Shown here in pieces: positions 23,355 to 35,366 of a stretch of 64,000 nt of DNA. Under the pieces are notes generated by a model. It was not told the DNA's origin. It made no database searches and saw only the letters and a program-made list of their open reading frames with translations. A program made the translations under genes and the position numbers. Source of the DNA: Sympetrum striolatum (lineage: Eukaryota; Arthropoda; Insecta; Odonata; Libellulidae); NCBI GenBank assembly GCA_947579665.1, contig OX388343.1, positions 101,499,657 to 101,563,656 on the forward strand, in the 5' to 3' direction. How positions within the stretch are numbered: the stretch's first letter is position 1; every line of letters begins with the position of its first letter.

Positions 23355-23699
23355 CCGAACCTAATACCATTCATCGGTAGCATACAATTTTTTTTTAAAT
23401 AGAAAATTCTAATGAATCTGAAGTTATCTACAATTTATGTTAAAGGAACTGATTTGGAGTTGAATTCTGTTCAATAAAACTACTACCCTCCTTGAGTGTT
23501 GGCTTGGGTGTGGGCATTGCATGTGGCATTGTTTTCGAAAAAATTGTCATTCGAACAATTGATCCTTCAAAGAATTTGCCTGAAACTGCCATCTTCATCT
23601 CCTTTGGAGTATTTTTCTGACTTCTATTGGTTTTTATGATTTAATTTCGAAACATTTCCATCTAAACACGCGCAAACATATACAGAGCCAATATAAAGG

Positions 23700-24110
23700 A
23701 GCCAATATAAATATAAGAGATGCCAAAACAATTTGTAATGAAATTGACATTCACAACATCTCTGATAGCTTTAAAAAATATATCCAATCCAAATTATAGG
23801 TTTACTATTCTTTAATAAGATACTGATATCTCTTTCATGCTTTGTATTGTATGGGTCTATGTATACTATATGTATTGTAATCTGGGTTAATTCACTGATA
23901 CTAACGGGCTTTAATGTTAAATGCAATATTTTAATTTCATTAATTGTGAATTATTTTTTGAATGTTTGAATGTATGTTTCCACAATTTAACTTTGTTGAA
24001 TTTATATATTTTTAATTTCTTCTGTCTACATAATACATTTATATATTTTATTATTTTTTATACGTAACTGGGCTATGCCCGTAAAAATGTATTACATAAA
24101 TAAACCGTCG
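23700..24110 (+). pseudogene. LINE 3' end: last ORF2 codons and 3' UTR
   Basis: The plus strand from 23719 to the stop at 23797-23799 reads DAKTICNEIDIHNISDSF then KKYIQSKL-stop, a typical last segment of LINE ORF2 (hydrophilic helix, F-K-x-x-L end). It is followed by about 300 bp of AT-rich 3' UTR, a GGGCTATGCCC hairpin near 24069 and a terminal ACATAAATAAACC. Hairpin and A-rich end match known LINE 3' UTRs. It lies between the transposase relic and CTGCCCC-bearing sequence that look like two parts of one pogo-like element, so it probably inserted into that element in opposite orientation. Confidence 0.55.
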
Positions 24111-24575
24111 ATTAATATATAGAGGGCGATATACACCAGTTCAGGCGTTACAGATTTACAAAGCGTGTGAACCTGCCCCATGTCCCTTTCGTAAACTTGC
24201 CCCATCGCCATGTCTTATTTACAACTCAATCTCTAAGCTTTATTCATTAGGTAAGCAATCTGATGAATAGCTTAAAATATTCGAAAAAGAGCAATATAGT
24301 TGAATTGAGTAAAATTACATATGATGATCTTATGGAACAGGTATTATTAACACCATTACATGGGTGTATACATTTACTCATAAGAGGAAATATTGGAAAA
24401 GGTTGTCTACCTCACCGGTAATACGTGTAACTGACTCCAAATTGACATGAATTCAAATGGTGGCCGCGGTGCTTCTACTGACATGACAACAAGCGCGTTC
24501 CGAGTAACGCTATGTGAGCAGCGAGCATTTTGTGTATAACTCCTGCCCCTGTACCAAACCTGCCCCCGTCTACCC
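24111..24575 (-). mobile_element. Probable 5' part of the pogo-like element
   Basis: Several CTGCCCC/CTTGCCCC words (24173-24215, 24541-24570) match the inverted repeats at 23097-23124. The minus strand beginning near 24575 reads GGGTAGACGGGGGCAGGTTT, a plausible transposon end. Between lies AT-rich DNA with a GC-richer patch around 24460-24520. Assignment to one element with 23090-23660 is inferred from the shared words and orientation. Confidence 0.35.
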
Positions 24576-26039
24576 TATCTTGTGCCCAATAAAACAGTAC
24601 TTAGTATTCAAACTTTTCCCTGTTCTGAAAGTTTCCGACGTCCATGCGTGTTCATTGCTCCAATTAAGTATATTTGGGAATAACCAGGAGGAGTGAGGTA
24701 AAAATGCTACTCGATGACGATAGCTTCGGAGCTTTCGGAAACGGTACCTGATCGAGCAAAATCCGGTAGTTGTAAACAAAAATAAATCCTCAACCTCGGT
24801 TTTAAAAGTAGGTTTAATCGTCAAAAACAGATTTACCATTCAAATTTTAATTGATGTTCCCATCAAATATCTTATAGTAATCGCTTCATAATTGAGCAAT
24901 CCAAAATCCTCCATAATGTGAATGTGAAGTTCCAATCTAGCTTTTTTCTTTTAAATCCTAAAACCACACCTGACGAGTACAACTTCCAAACGTTGCCCAT
25001 TTGTGAGGGTTGGCATTCTATAAGTTATTAATAACTTCTTGTATAGTTCGAAGTTCGAAAAATGATTATTTGAAATAGTTCCCAAAGAATATGATGTGTG
25101 AAAGGAAGCAAATTATATGGAATTAAGTTAAGGCTCCCGATTATACAAAGTAGCAATTTTATGTTGGCCTCTATTCTCTCAATCCTTAGGAAATACAGCA
25201 TAATTTTGAAATTTTTGCTGATAAAATACTATTCAATCCCAGACGCCGTTTGCGGATTATTCAAAAATGGAAGTGGCACAATTTGAATATGAATGAATAG
25301 AAGATAGCACTTAAGATGTAGGAGATAAAAATCATTTAATTTTAGAGGGAAAATTAGGATATCGTTCGGATAATGGCACGGTAAACAAGGGATTATTATC
25401 TATGAGCAAGTTTTATTGTAGACCACAAGCCGAATGAGTGTTATGGATCTTCATAAGTGTGTTGACCGTAATCAAAGGTCATATGCTCGAGTCATGCCTA
25501 TTTGGAACTTTTTGGTTATTTAGAAAATATACTCGAAAACTTAACATCGTTGTTTGCTCAGATTTATGTTACTGATTGGAATAATTTCATAGACTACTTG
25601 GCAATTCCCGTTAGGAAGGTACGTGCATACGTAAGAGTCACATATGCCGTGAAGAAGCTCGCACGCGTCTAGTAACTCAGATTATTTTGAGAAAAAGTGT
25701 TACAAATAAATTCACATCGAACAAGATGTTTATCATTGCAATAGCAACTTTCGTGATTTATTCAATAACATCTCAACCAGCACATGCGACATGAAGATAT
25801 CTGTGCGGTGCGACACGCTAGTAGCTTCTCCCAGCCACAACACTCCTCCCCCTCAGTCTAGAGAGAAGAGTTACGAGTAATCAAAGAAATATACGGTTAA
25901 AATAAAATGAAGTACAGGTCCATTCTGACTATAGCAGCTTAACTGAGTTAAAAAATAAGAATACATTTGGGTTTGTCGTACTCTCATGCCACCAAAACGG
26001 AAGGAGTGGTAAAGAGGATTTTGTAGACGTCTTACGTGA
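24576..26039. other. AT-rich noncoding stretch
   Basis: No gene or bounded repeat recognised. The longest frame (minus 24839-24570, 89 codons) is unassigned. Confidence 0.35.
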
Positions 26040-26790
26040 CGTGACAGTCTTCAGGGAGTGTTGATTAATCCAAAACGCGCCAGAAGATATTTAAAGCTCC
26101 AAAAGCAAGCCGCCCTCTACTGCTTTCTCCTCCCCCCACCTCCCCCTCTCCCCACCTCCTCTGTTACCGCATCCACCCCCTTTCACCTCTTTCTCCCGCA
26201 CACAACACACACACACCTGAAGCCATACCCGGAAACTATTGCGAGAGTTCGGAGACGAACGAAAAGAATGAACAAGTGAAAGCGGCGGCCTTGCTTCGGA
26301 CGCCATTTTGGAAGAAGGAGCACTTGACGGAGAAAGTCTTCCACATCCTGGTTTCTTCTCGAATTATCTGTTCATCGCCATGGATCCATCGGAATGGCCA
26401 TCCACCAAAATATTGACGCTGTCCAGCTGCGGGAAATGTTGCGAATTCTCCGGCATTTAAGGGAAGCAAAAGGAGACGTAGCATTGAGTGGTTATCACAT
26501 TTAACCTTCGAATTTGTGGTTTCCAATGAGAAGTTCATTTACGGAAGTTCGCTCTTGCAAACGTCTGCACATGGTCAGCTGAGGCGTAGAAGTGATGTCG
26601 AGGACTGGATGTGGCGAAAGTTGTCAGAAAAGAGGAGAAAAAGTCGGAATAGTTCTGCGTGAAATTCCCCCCTTCCGTTTGTGAATTTTCACACGTTTCG
26701 ATAAATAGCAATGATTCAATAAGTAAAAACATCGACGAGCGCGTAAAAAAATAACTTAAACTGACCTCGACCATAGGGTAAAAGCTCTGA
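26040..26790 (-). promoter_or_regulatory. GC-richer block: candidate promoter and first exon
   Basis: The composition shifts sharply, with C/T-rich tracts on the plus strand at 26110-26200 and scattered CG. On the minus strand an ATG at 26306-26304 sits in CCAAAATGGCGTCC, a strong start context that also resembles the TISU/YY1 initiator (SAASATGGCGGC). The frame opens MASEARPPLSLVHSFRSSP and meets possible splice donors at 26229 (CGG|GTATGG) and 26217 (CAG|GTGTGT). Beyond 26217 the translation becomes low-complexity, as an intron would. Further minus frames upstream (26538-26236, 26774-26535) are unassigned. The protein start is not recognised. Confidence 0.25.
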
Positions 26791-27084
26791 AAGTTTGTTG
26801 ATTGTAAGACGCGAAAATTTAATTTGATTTAATTGAAACATCGACAGGAAGAAACTAATTATTCAACTATCACAAAAATAGCATTTCGGAAGCTCTGTTT
26901 TTTGCATTAAGAAGTTTATTTTTTTTAATCTGAGTATTTTCAAATCGATTGAATGTACTTTAATTCGAAGATTTAGTTAGTGCAGGAACATTTATGGACC
27001 GTAAACTTCACACTGTCCCATATAAGAGGACATATTTTGGATAAATTCGATGGTGTGGGCCTTTACCTGGTGGTATTCTATTAC

Positions 27085-27193
27085 AAACAGTAGCCAGGAG
27101 CAAGTTGCAAAGAATTTATTTATACGATACCACAAACAATAAATTCTTATCCACATAAATAAATCCTTTGCAACGTGCTCCTGGCTACTGTTT
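27085..27193. repeat. Foldback with 38-bp arms, 33-nt loop
   Basis: 27085-27122 and 27156-27193 are reverse complements over 38 bp with two mismatches. The arms start AAACAGTAGCCAGGAGCA and are not simple sequence. The shape fits a small foldback MITE or a precursor hairpin for small RNAs. No flanking target duplication is clear. Confidence 0.85.
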
Positions 27194-27778
27194 ACATATT
27201 TTGAATCTGAATTAGAAAGAAATGAAGCCTAAAGTCGATAACATAAGGTAAGTTTGAAATGCTGCATCCCATTTACACTAAAAGTACTTCTTTGGGTGAT
27301 TCATAATTTTGTTTAATGACGCTTACACCTTTTGGTTCAGAGTAAGTGCATGAAAATCCAAGGCAAAGTCAAACTCTCCAAAATTTGCCTCCAAAGTGCC
27401 ACAAGCAAAACCCCTCAATTTAGAAGCCACCTTCTCCACTTTATCACTTCGTTGCCTTCAGTTACGTAATCTAAATTTCCTCGAAGCGATTCCATTATCG
27501 TTGCTCCAAAGTGAAAACGAATAGTTTCTACAATGCAATCCTTTGAGTTTAAACACAATTTACCGCTTTCGTTCAAACTTAAGAGAAATGCCTGTACCCA
27601 GACCGTAATAATTCGTTTATATAAGAAACGACAAAGTCAATATATGAACCGAAGGTTAATGACCGCTGCTATCGAACAGCAATCAGCTGAACTCGTTTCC
27701 GACTGTGGAGTGATTAGCACTCCAAAGAGAGCTAAACACTACAGAAATATAACTGAAATTTTACGGGGAAAGTATGTA

Positions 27779-27855
27779 CAGTCCTGGCCAAAATTAACGC
27801 AGGACCGGCCGTAAGGATCGCTAGGGAGGTGCTGCGTTAATTTTGGCCAGGAGTG
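27779..27855. mobile_element. 77-bp mariner-type mini-element with TA flanks
   Basis: The ends CAGTCCTGGCCAAAATTAAC... (27779-27802) and the complement of 27832-27855 are identical over 24 bp except one base. Both sides are flanked by TA (27777-27778 and 27856-27857), the Tc1/mariner target duplication. Only 29 bp lie between the ends, so the element is little more than two terminal repeats. It overlaps the 3' end of an open frame (27533-27814), which is therefore not a gene as written. Confidence 0.8.
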
Positions 27856-27857
27856 TA

Positions 27858-30800
27858 TTAACGAAATTTTTTTGACGTTCCCCGGGAAGAAAAGAAAGAG
27901 AAACGATCAATTGCGCATTGAAATGCTCTAAGTCGATTGATCCCTTCAAAACTGTATTATGAGTCATTATGAGATATGTTGCCCTTGATCTCAGCTACAG
28001 AGCGTTCATGGCCTACGTTTCCATATCATGCCGTGGAACATAAATTATTCAAAAGATACGACTGGTGATGGAAAGTGGCCTCAGTATTTTGATTGAAACA
28101 TTGAATATGAAATTAATCCATGAATGGCAGCGAAGAACGAATTACTCCAAACCATTTATTACCACGTAACGCTTGTTGCAAAATTGTTAAGCCATGCCAA
28201 TAGATTATTTCTAGACATATCTGAAGTTATGCTTACTTGGAATTCATTTTATTATGGATCGTTTATACAAAAAGACTCATAAAACTGCTACATGTTAATC
28301 AGTCGTGATATAAAGACAATACACATATACATACTCTTTTTTATGATCTTCCTGTTAGGTGTAAATCTGTTCTCGTTTACTCTCAATGATTCCCCATAAT
28401 ATCCTCTTCTTGCAAACGTGTCTTGCCTCAGTAACATTCATTTTCTTTCATTCTTCGATGCACATAAGGAAATAAAATAAATTATACACAAATTAATCAA
28501 TTCCTCCAATCACCGCATTCAACTAGTTTTTATCGAACGTTTCGTCCTTAAAGTACCATAAATTTAATATATTCCTAATAATAAACCCTGGTCATACGTC
28601 GGGATTTCGTCGGTATAGTCCATTCTCCTGGCCCTCAATAAGTCCCGTCCACATCATAAAACATTAACATACTTTGTTCCGTTAAATCCTTCGCCAAATA
28701 TTTTGGTAATTTTTGGGATAAGCAATAGCAAAATACAGAGATTTATCGTTTTAAGCTGCATATAAACTGAGACTTCTAACATATTGTAAAAATGAAGACC
28801 AAAAAATCACTAGACATTTTCGTAGTAGATTTTGTAAACATTAGGATTGTTTACTCTTTAAAAAACTATATTACTATTTTGCTTCGAAAAACGTGGAATT
28901 CCAAGAATTACGGTAAAATTTACTTATACATTTAAAGATCTAAATCTATCAACAACATGGTCAAAAGTGTCTTTAAACAATAACTGCGTTAAAATAATAA
29001 AGGTTTCCCTCGAGATCTACCAATGGAATAAAAAAACTCCAATTTAGGCCCATTTAATTGATGGAAAATGTCCCTTAGTCAACTAGATTGGATATAATCA
29101 GCCTATTTATAAGTCACCCATCTTAGTCTTTTAGTTTCCATCCGCCCTTCTTATTCTTGGCCCTCTACAATGATCACGCTGCCATTTTTTCATTCCAAAT
29201 TCATTGATGTCCATTCCTTTCGTCTTTCAAAGAAAATTTGATTTTGGAATTTGAAGGAATGGTACTAAGATCTGGTTCCTTCAGTCAAATTTTCTCGCAT
29301 AATATCGAGAGTAAGGCAGAGGATGCAATACATCGGTTATTGACTTGTGAGCCATCTTTACCTCTCTGTTTATTTAGGATTATTTTCGAACTGAAAATGC
29401 AAATTTTACTTCCGCTTTTGCGTGAGCATTGCATCACAACGGTGATTTCTGATTTTTTCAGGCGTTGCTTTCCCCAACACTCCACAGAAATTGACTTCCG
29501 AAGAAACATCAATCACTGTGTCCGATCCGAAGCGATTTCGCCTCGCTGTTTATAAATCAGGTATCGGTTAATTAGATACAAAAGTGCGAAATATTAGTCA
29601 TCTTGAAATTACAGGTTGGCTACTCTATAACGTGATAATTCGCCACTCTTTTGGAAGGAAACATATTCTCTCTCATGCCTACACTATACGAAACAAGTTT
29701 TGGAAAAATGTCTCAATTAAAAAAAAGAAGTTCGTTGAAGTAAGTGGAGAATAATACTTCAGGAAAAATAAAATAGGTACTTACCTTAATAAAGCCACCC
29801 AAAACTCGGCAGAAGAGATCTAATCGATAAATATCAGATTTGCAAACCTAAACTAAATCTAACTATAAGAATATTAGAAGAAGTAATGATATGATTAACT
29901 TACAAATATGCATTAGGTGAAAATTACAAAAACATTGTCATGAGTGAACATTGAGATAATTTTTTATTGTAATTGTAAAAATAATATATCAAATAATTTT
30001 CTATGGTATCAAATTTACTAGAAGTTTCTGACGATCTAATGTAAATATATGATTTAGATCAGCCTGTACGTCTGTATTTAATGCATAGCTTCCAAAATTA
30101 GTCCATATAGATTTGCGGGGGTTCCATGTCACAGAAAAAAATGGGGGTTCAAGATTTATTTCAATTTTTGAGAGTGTTTTTGGGCCTTCGGAAGCTAAAA
30201 ATCCCATTTTAGAAGATAAAATAACCAAATGGAAACCAGACAGAGCGTTTTAAAAATTAATTCAATATTATCCAGGCTATGGAAAATTTGGTACTGGAAA
30301 TAAGGTTTATGATTCAATGCATAAAATGTACATACTATGTATGCTCAAAGTTGAGCAGGTGACCGTTTCTTTGTAATCTTTGCAACTATTTCCTCTTCCA
30401 ATCATTGCGAGGGACGGCTTTGGAAGTAATACAATTAATGAGTGTCATTTCCGCGGAAAAGAGTAAAGGTGACTTATAAGGTGTTTAACATGGTCGAAGC
30501 GAGTAATGAAACTTATGTAAGAGAATAAATGCAAATCACTCAGATGCAATGACTTCAAGGGCTCTTACGCCACCACCAGTGAATAAATGAAAAGCATTCG
30601 TGCCTCAGGGTCAATTTAGGCTTACTACCTCTTACAGACAAGGTGAACATAATTCTTTCTTTTATTCCATTCATATCTATTCATCTACCCTCATTACACC
30701 ATTCTTATAATTAAGTGATGGAATCCTTATAGTGCCTTTATGCACGCCATACGCAAGATCTTTTCAGAAAGAGAGAGTTTTACAGAAACAGAATTTTCAT

Positions 30801-31063
30801 GTAAAACATGAATTAATTTACACATTCAGACAAATATTTTTAGTCAAATGATATTAAATTTTTATAATCTTTTTACTTGCATTTTCTTAACAATATCTTC
30901 CTTAGTAATATATTTATTTTTATTTATACAAAAATTGATTTTAAATTAATTAACTTATATTTGTTTCCAAAACTGTATACTAAGCATAACATTAATATAT
31001 TAGCTATGAGCCATTACGGTGATTCTGTTTAAACTTATTCGCTTTATCATTATTCATATTAAT
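27858..31063. other. Noncoding stretch of 3.2 kb
   Basis: No recognised gene. A 105-codon plus frame (29238-29555) is unassigned; it contains TTTCTGATTTTTTCAG followed by GCGTTGC, which looks like a splice acceptor, but there is no homology to support an exon. A minus frame at 30228-30001 is likewise unassigned. Confidence 0.3.
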
Positions 31064-31394
31064 CAGGGCCGTTTTTAGGGATACGCGGTCGCGTAGGGCC
31101 CCGTCAACTTAGGGGCCCCGCCGCCAAGCCACAAAAAGGACATATAACATTTCAATAATTAAAGTTTTTACTAAACAAATAAAATTAAAAGCATAATAAA
31201 TTCAATTTCCGTACCATATTATGATATTTTAACGTTATATTTCGCTAGCCTCACATGTAACGAATTTAAAACGAACTGGTTATTCAACTGTCATTGGAAC
31301 GGTGCAATCATTGCACTGCAGCCTGGCACTGGGGTCTATGGGGCCCCATACAATAATGTTGCGTCGGGGCCCCAAAATTATAAGAACGGGCCTG
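31064..31394. mobile_element. hAT-type MITE, 331 bp
   Basis: The element starts CAGGGCCGTTTTTAGGG and ends in the complement of CAGGCCCGTTCTTA. It is flanked by 8-bp duplications ATATTAAT (31056-31063) and ATGTTAAT (31395-31402), with one mismatch. CAGGGC-type ends and an 8-bp duplication are diagnostic of hAT elements. GGGGCCCC words lie near both ends, and the AT-rich middle has no transposase. Confidence 0.8.
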
Positions 31395-32639
31395 ATGTTA
31401 ATGAACCCTGTTTCTGTGAAGTGGACCATACAATTTTCCAACTCTATCTTTCCATCTCGGAGTCAAGAGATTACTAAGAATCTCATCAGGATTTGAATAG
31501 GCTCACACTGTGACAAATCGATTTCCCATGAAACAGCCTACAGGTGAATTCAAACACCCGAACTCGCTTTTTCCGGTTCTGCCTAATTAATACGTGTTAG
31601 ACGCCGAAGCAGAGAATAAACCAATTTTCGATTTGTTCAGATCATAAAACCGCGTCTCTGATATGCACAGCTGTGAGCATTTTTTCAACCGAATAAAATA
31701 GATCAAAGGTTTGTAATGTGGACTAGCCCATAACATTTTACATAAATGATTGGATACGGTGAAATGGAAAAGAAACTATGAATGAATCCGGCAATGGAGT
31801 TAATCTGAGAAAACATTCCATATCGATTAAGATAAATATAAAGCAACAGCTTTCTTCTTGTTTTAAGACACATCTCAGGAAGTCAGTATGAATTAATAAA
31901 TTCACAAAATGAGACAATAGAAAATTTTTGTATTACAAAGAAAAGTTTTAGAGCTAATATTTCATCCTAAAATTAATATCTTCGATATGAATATTTACTT
32001 AAAGTACCTCTAATAGATAAGATATACTCTATCAAGATTATAATTCCACGATAATCATATTTGTTATTTAGTAAGAAATTGTATTTCATAGCTAAGCACA
32101 CACTGTAAAAAATGTGTACAATTCGTGAAAGTAAATTGCAGTCACCGCACTGATGTCACCTCTAGTAATTGTAGGATCTAAATGTGAGTAGTATAATTTC
32201 ATGATGTATCAATGAATTTAGTATTAAGCTATATTAAGCTATATTGATACAAGTTTCTCATTCGTTGAAGGCTGCATGCATTTTTCGGATGACTTTTATA
32301 TTATTACTGTATAAAAGTATACATTTATATATTTTGCGTATAATTGTTCTTCTCTCTGATAAAGCATATACCTCAAATCCAGTTTCTAGAAAAGCGAAAT
32401 TCTGCTGACTCATGAATTTCCCGAATAACGAAGAAAATATTTTGTCCGCTCAAAACCAGAACCACTTGTGAAGAAATAGATCCGGAAAATGAATCAGGTC
32501 AAACATTGAATTCATTAATTTTGGGGGACCACAATATCGCTGACCTTAGAGTTCAGGGAGTGCCACACTAGAATGCCAAAGAGGGTCCAAAATTCACGTT
32601 ATATTTTAAAATTAAGAAAAAATACAAGCTTTCATAATA
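31395..32639. other. AT-rich noncoding stretch
   Basis: No gene or bounded element recognised. A 13-mer TATTAAGCTATAT-like direct repeat occurs at about 32222-32245. Confidence 0.35.
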
Positions 32640-33118
32640 ATATAATTTGTTTATTAGGGGTGTTATCCCATTGACAGTTTACAATAAAAACATTTACAGT
32701 TTTATAAAATACTATCGTAAAAAGAAATAAGCGCAGGAAAAATGAGTACAATTAATAAAATACTATCCAGAAAATACAATCAATAAAATACAATCACTAA
32801 GATATAATCTAGAAAATACTACCAATAAAATACAAATAGAAAAAGCTAATAGAACCTACAACCAAAAATAAAATCTGAAAAAGGAATGCAGTATAAATAT
32901 ACAATACACATAATCAAGAAAATACAACCCAGAAAATATAGTCAAGAGAATGATAATAATCTCTCTAATTAACTTCTCAAATAGAGAAAGGAAGAAAGAT
33001 CCCTATCACATCCATTTCAACGATTATCACTATTTACAAGCTCACCCAGAAAAATCGAACCCGGGACCTCGGGGTTTGGAGATCTAGCACGGAAACCACT
33101 CTTCCACCACAACACAAT
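32640..33118 (-). mobile_element. tRNA-derived SINE, nearly full length
   Basis: On the minus strand the head (33118-33045) reads GTGGTGGAAGAGTGGTTTCC (A-box/D-arm pattern), then GGTCCCGGGTTCGAT (B box), as in Leu/Ser-type tRNAs. A body of about 390 bp follows, including a long degenerate run of ATTTTATTG/GTATTTTCT-like words (on the plus strand AAAATACAATC variants, 32690-32960). It ends in CACCCCTAATAAACAAATTA. The tail resembles that of family B, suggesting use of the same LINE machinery. The bounds are estimated. Confidence 0.55.
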
Positions 33119-33229
33119 TATTATTATATCGTCCTTTATAGATTGTATAGCATTAGTTGATGTATTTCTCAAAACTTTAATATCCAAGTATAATAAAAAT
33201 TGAATTGGGATGCAATTTTGTTATCCTAC

Positions 33230-33790
33230 CTTCAGAGGAATCATCCGAGGAGGGAGTAATTGATAACCCGCATCACCTCAATGAATTGTTTCCTGACCTA
33301 TAGGCAACGCCCCAAAACGGGGGAAATGCTGAATTCCACGCCTCGCAAAGGTCGATCCAGAGAGAGTGTACTCCTTAAGCGTGTGCTAGTAAATCGTAAG
33401 ATGTCTTCCACGTGATTCACTCGATGCATTTTCGGCTCATCGATCCCTATCGCTCGACCTTGGCCCAATTAAATCCCCGCGCTCCTTCCAATCCCTGATA
33501 TACGCCGCCGCCTCCGGCAGATTTCTCTCTGTGTTGCGCAACAGCGAGAGTTGCTTCTCCAGAAGCGGCGCCTCGATCGCGTAACAAACGACCCGTGTTA
33601 CGTCACGAATGATTTTCTTGGGATTGCGGCACGCGGTGGAATTCCGTTGGGAAATTTTGGTATCTGTCGCCTTCGACACTACGGAGGAATGGATTCGCCA
33701 ACGGAGGTACCAACTTAACAGATTTCGCGACCGGAGCAGTCCTAAATTTCGAACGCGAAGTTCAAGCGCCAACTGATTTTAAAACATGTT
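33230..33790. other. GC-richer block with unassigned minus frame
   Basis: A minus frame is open from 33772 to 33437 (111 codons, from TTG rather than ATG) with a basic product that I do not recognise. Just upstream, on the minus strand, TCAGTT (33776-33771) matches the arthropod initiator. The plus strand carries TTACGTCA (33598-33605), a CREB/ATF-type site that recurs in the 62.7-kb block. This is compatible with a promoter or exon, but no splice pair or homology proves it. Confidence 0.25.
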
Positions 33791-35366
33791 GAAGTTTTAT
33801 CCCTGACATCCTGAAACAAGGAAATTTTTCAATTTATCACATTTAATTGCACATTATCGATGACCTAATTTGGTAAACTTAATACTAAAGTTTGTATATA
33901 CCACGCAACCAAGAACACAATGACTTGGTAGAATCATAGGCATATCACTATACATATTATATTATACTACGTATACTATATTAAATTCATGCATCAAAAA
34001 CATGAGTAATAAAAGGGTAAATTAATTTTGAACTAATTATTAGAGCTACTATGCTTACTAATGTATGCAAAATAAAGTAGAACAGAATCGGCAACATTAG
34101 AAAGCATAAAAATACATCCTCGCAATGATCAACATAAATAAGAAACCGAAAAGTGAATTCAATTTGAGTCATAAGAAGAATTTTGCTTCACACGTAACGA
34201 TTTTCGGTATTTATCACTTCTGCAATCAATTTAAAGAAAGAAAATTTGGAGCACGATCCTTAATCAATGCAATTAGTTATCAAAGCTTCACCGTCATTCT
34301 GGAAGAATGAATATTTTTCCTTCTATTTCCGTTTCAGTAGAGTACTACTAGGTGAAGGCCGCTTCTATTCTATCGTTAAATCTTTCGTGTTTGTGATCAC
34401 GAAAGGGTTTCGAAGGACAATTCAACACAAAACGCTTGCGTGATAGAAACCGATGCGTGTTTACCTGAACGAAAAGAAATAAGGGTCACATTAAATAGAG
34501 AAATGCCATAATTGTTGCTTAAATAGAGTATTTAAAGCGACATAAGAAATATTAAAAGAGTAAGCGACGAATTTATGAAAAGAAATGGGTATTTCCTCGA
34601 TGAATCGGGGGTTAATCTTTAAACAACGAAATTTTTTGCGATCAAAAGAAATGGTGCAATAACATAAAAGCTCAATTTATGAATCTATGTTGTAATAAAT
34701 AATTACTTTGTTTATAATTTAAATGTTTCCGTAAATCATGCTCTGACTCTTCGATACATCATCAAAAAACTAGCTCATACATCGCAGTATTGATGATGAC
34801 TACAGAATAACTTTAATTCAGAATTTCTGAATGAAATTTTAGGAAAAAACTAGCGTGAAATGAAGTCGTGTTTATTAATAAACGTAGCTCGATAGATCGG
34901 ATTAAAAGAACGGCCGAAGAAAAATTAAATTCGGGAGACTCAAAGAGAGAAAATCGATAGAAAAAGGAAAACGAGAGAAGCAGCGATTAGTAGCCACACG
35001 AGTCGACTTAAAGATTTTCCAAAATGTTTTCCGAGAGCGGAAACTTTCTCCTGCCTCTCCGTGAGCTCTCCTTTTCTATACAACGACCTTTTCTCCTTCC
35101 TCAAGCCTTCCTTCCACCCCATCCAACGATCCCTTCAATTTAAGACAATTTCACACGACGCAGAACGTTTTTTACGTCCTGATGTTGAAGTCGGCCACCT
35201 TCAAAGACTAAGAGAGACATTTTGTTGTTATATCAACCGCCGAGGGTACAACGCTGAAAATTATTTTTTCGTGTTTACGAATCAGAAAGGCAAACGCAGT
35301 TACAACAAATAATTCATGAGGATGCCTAACCTATTTTTTAATTGACACTGTACGTATTTATAATAA
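33791..35366. other. Noncoding stretch
   Basis: AT-rich, with a pyrimidine-rich, GC-richer patch at 35040-35150. Frames on both strands there (minus 35122-34940, plus 35061-35312) are unassigned. Nothing else supported. Confidence 0.3.

Larger units (their letters stand above)
23090..23660 (-). pseudogene. pogo/Tigger-like transposase N-terminal relic
   Basis: On the minus strand, 23642-23600 reads RSQKNTPKEMKMAV, and further on QSLRKVSETFGLTF appears twice (about 23351-23310 and 23273-23232). A basic start, 'TPKEMKMAV' and then 'SLRKVSETFGL' correspond to the psq-type helix-turn-helix that opens pogo/Tigger/CENP-B transposases (S-[IL]-R-K-[AV]-A-x-x-F-G). The helix segment lies in a tandem duplication of 78 bp. 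The stretch between the blocks shows frame loss. No DDE catalytic core is present. A hairpin of the GGGGCAAGTTT type bounds the relic at 23097-23124. Confidence 0.6.
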
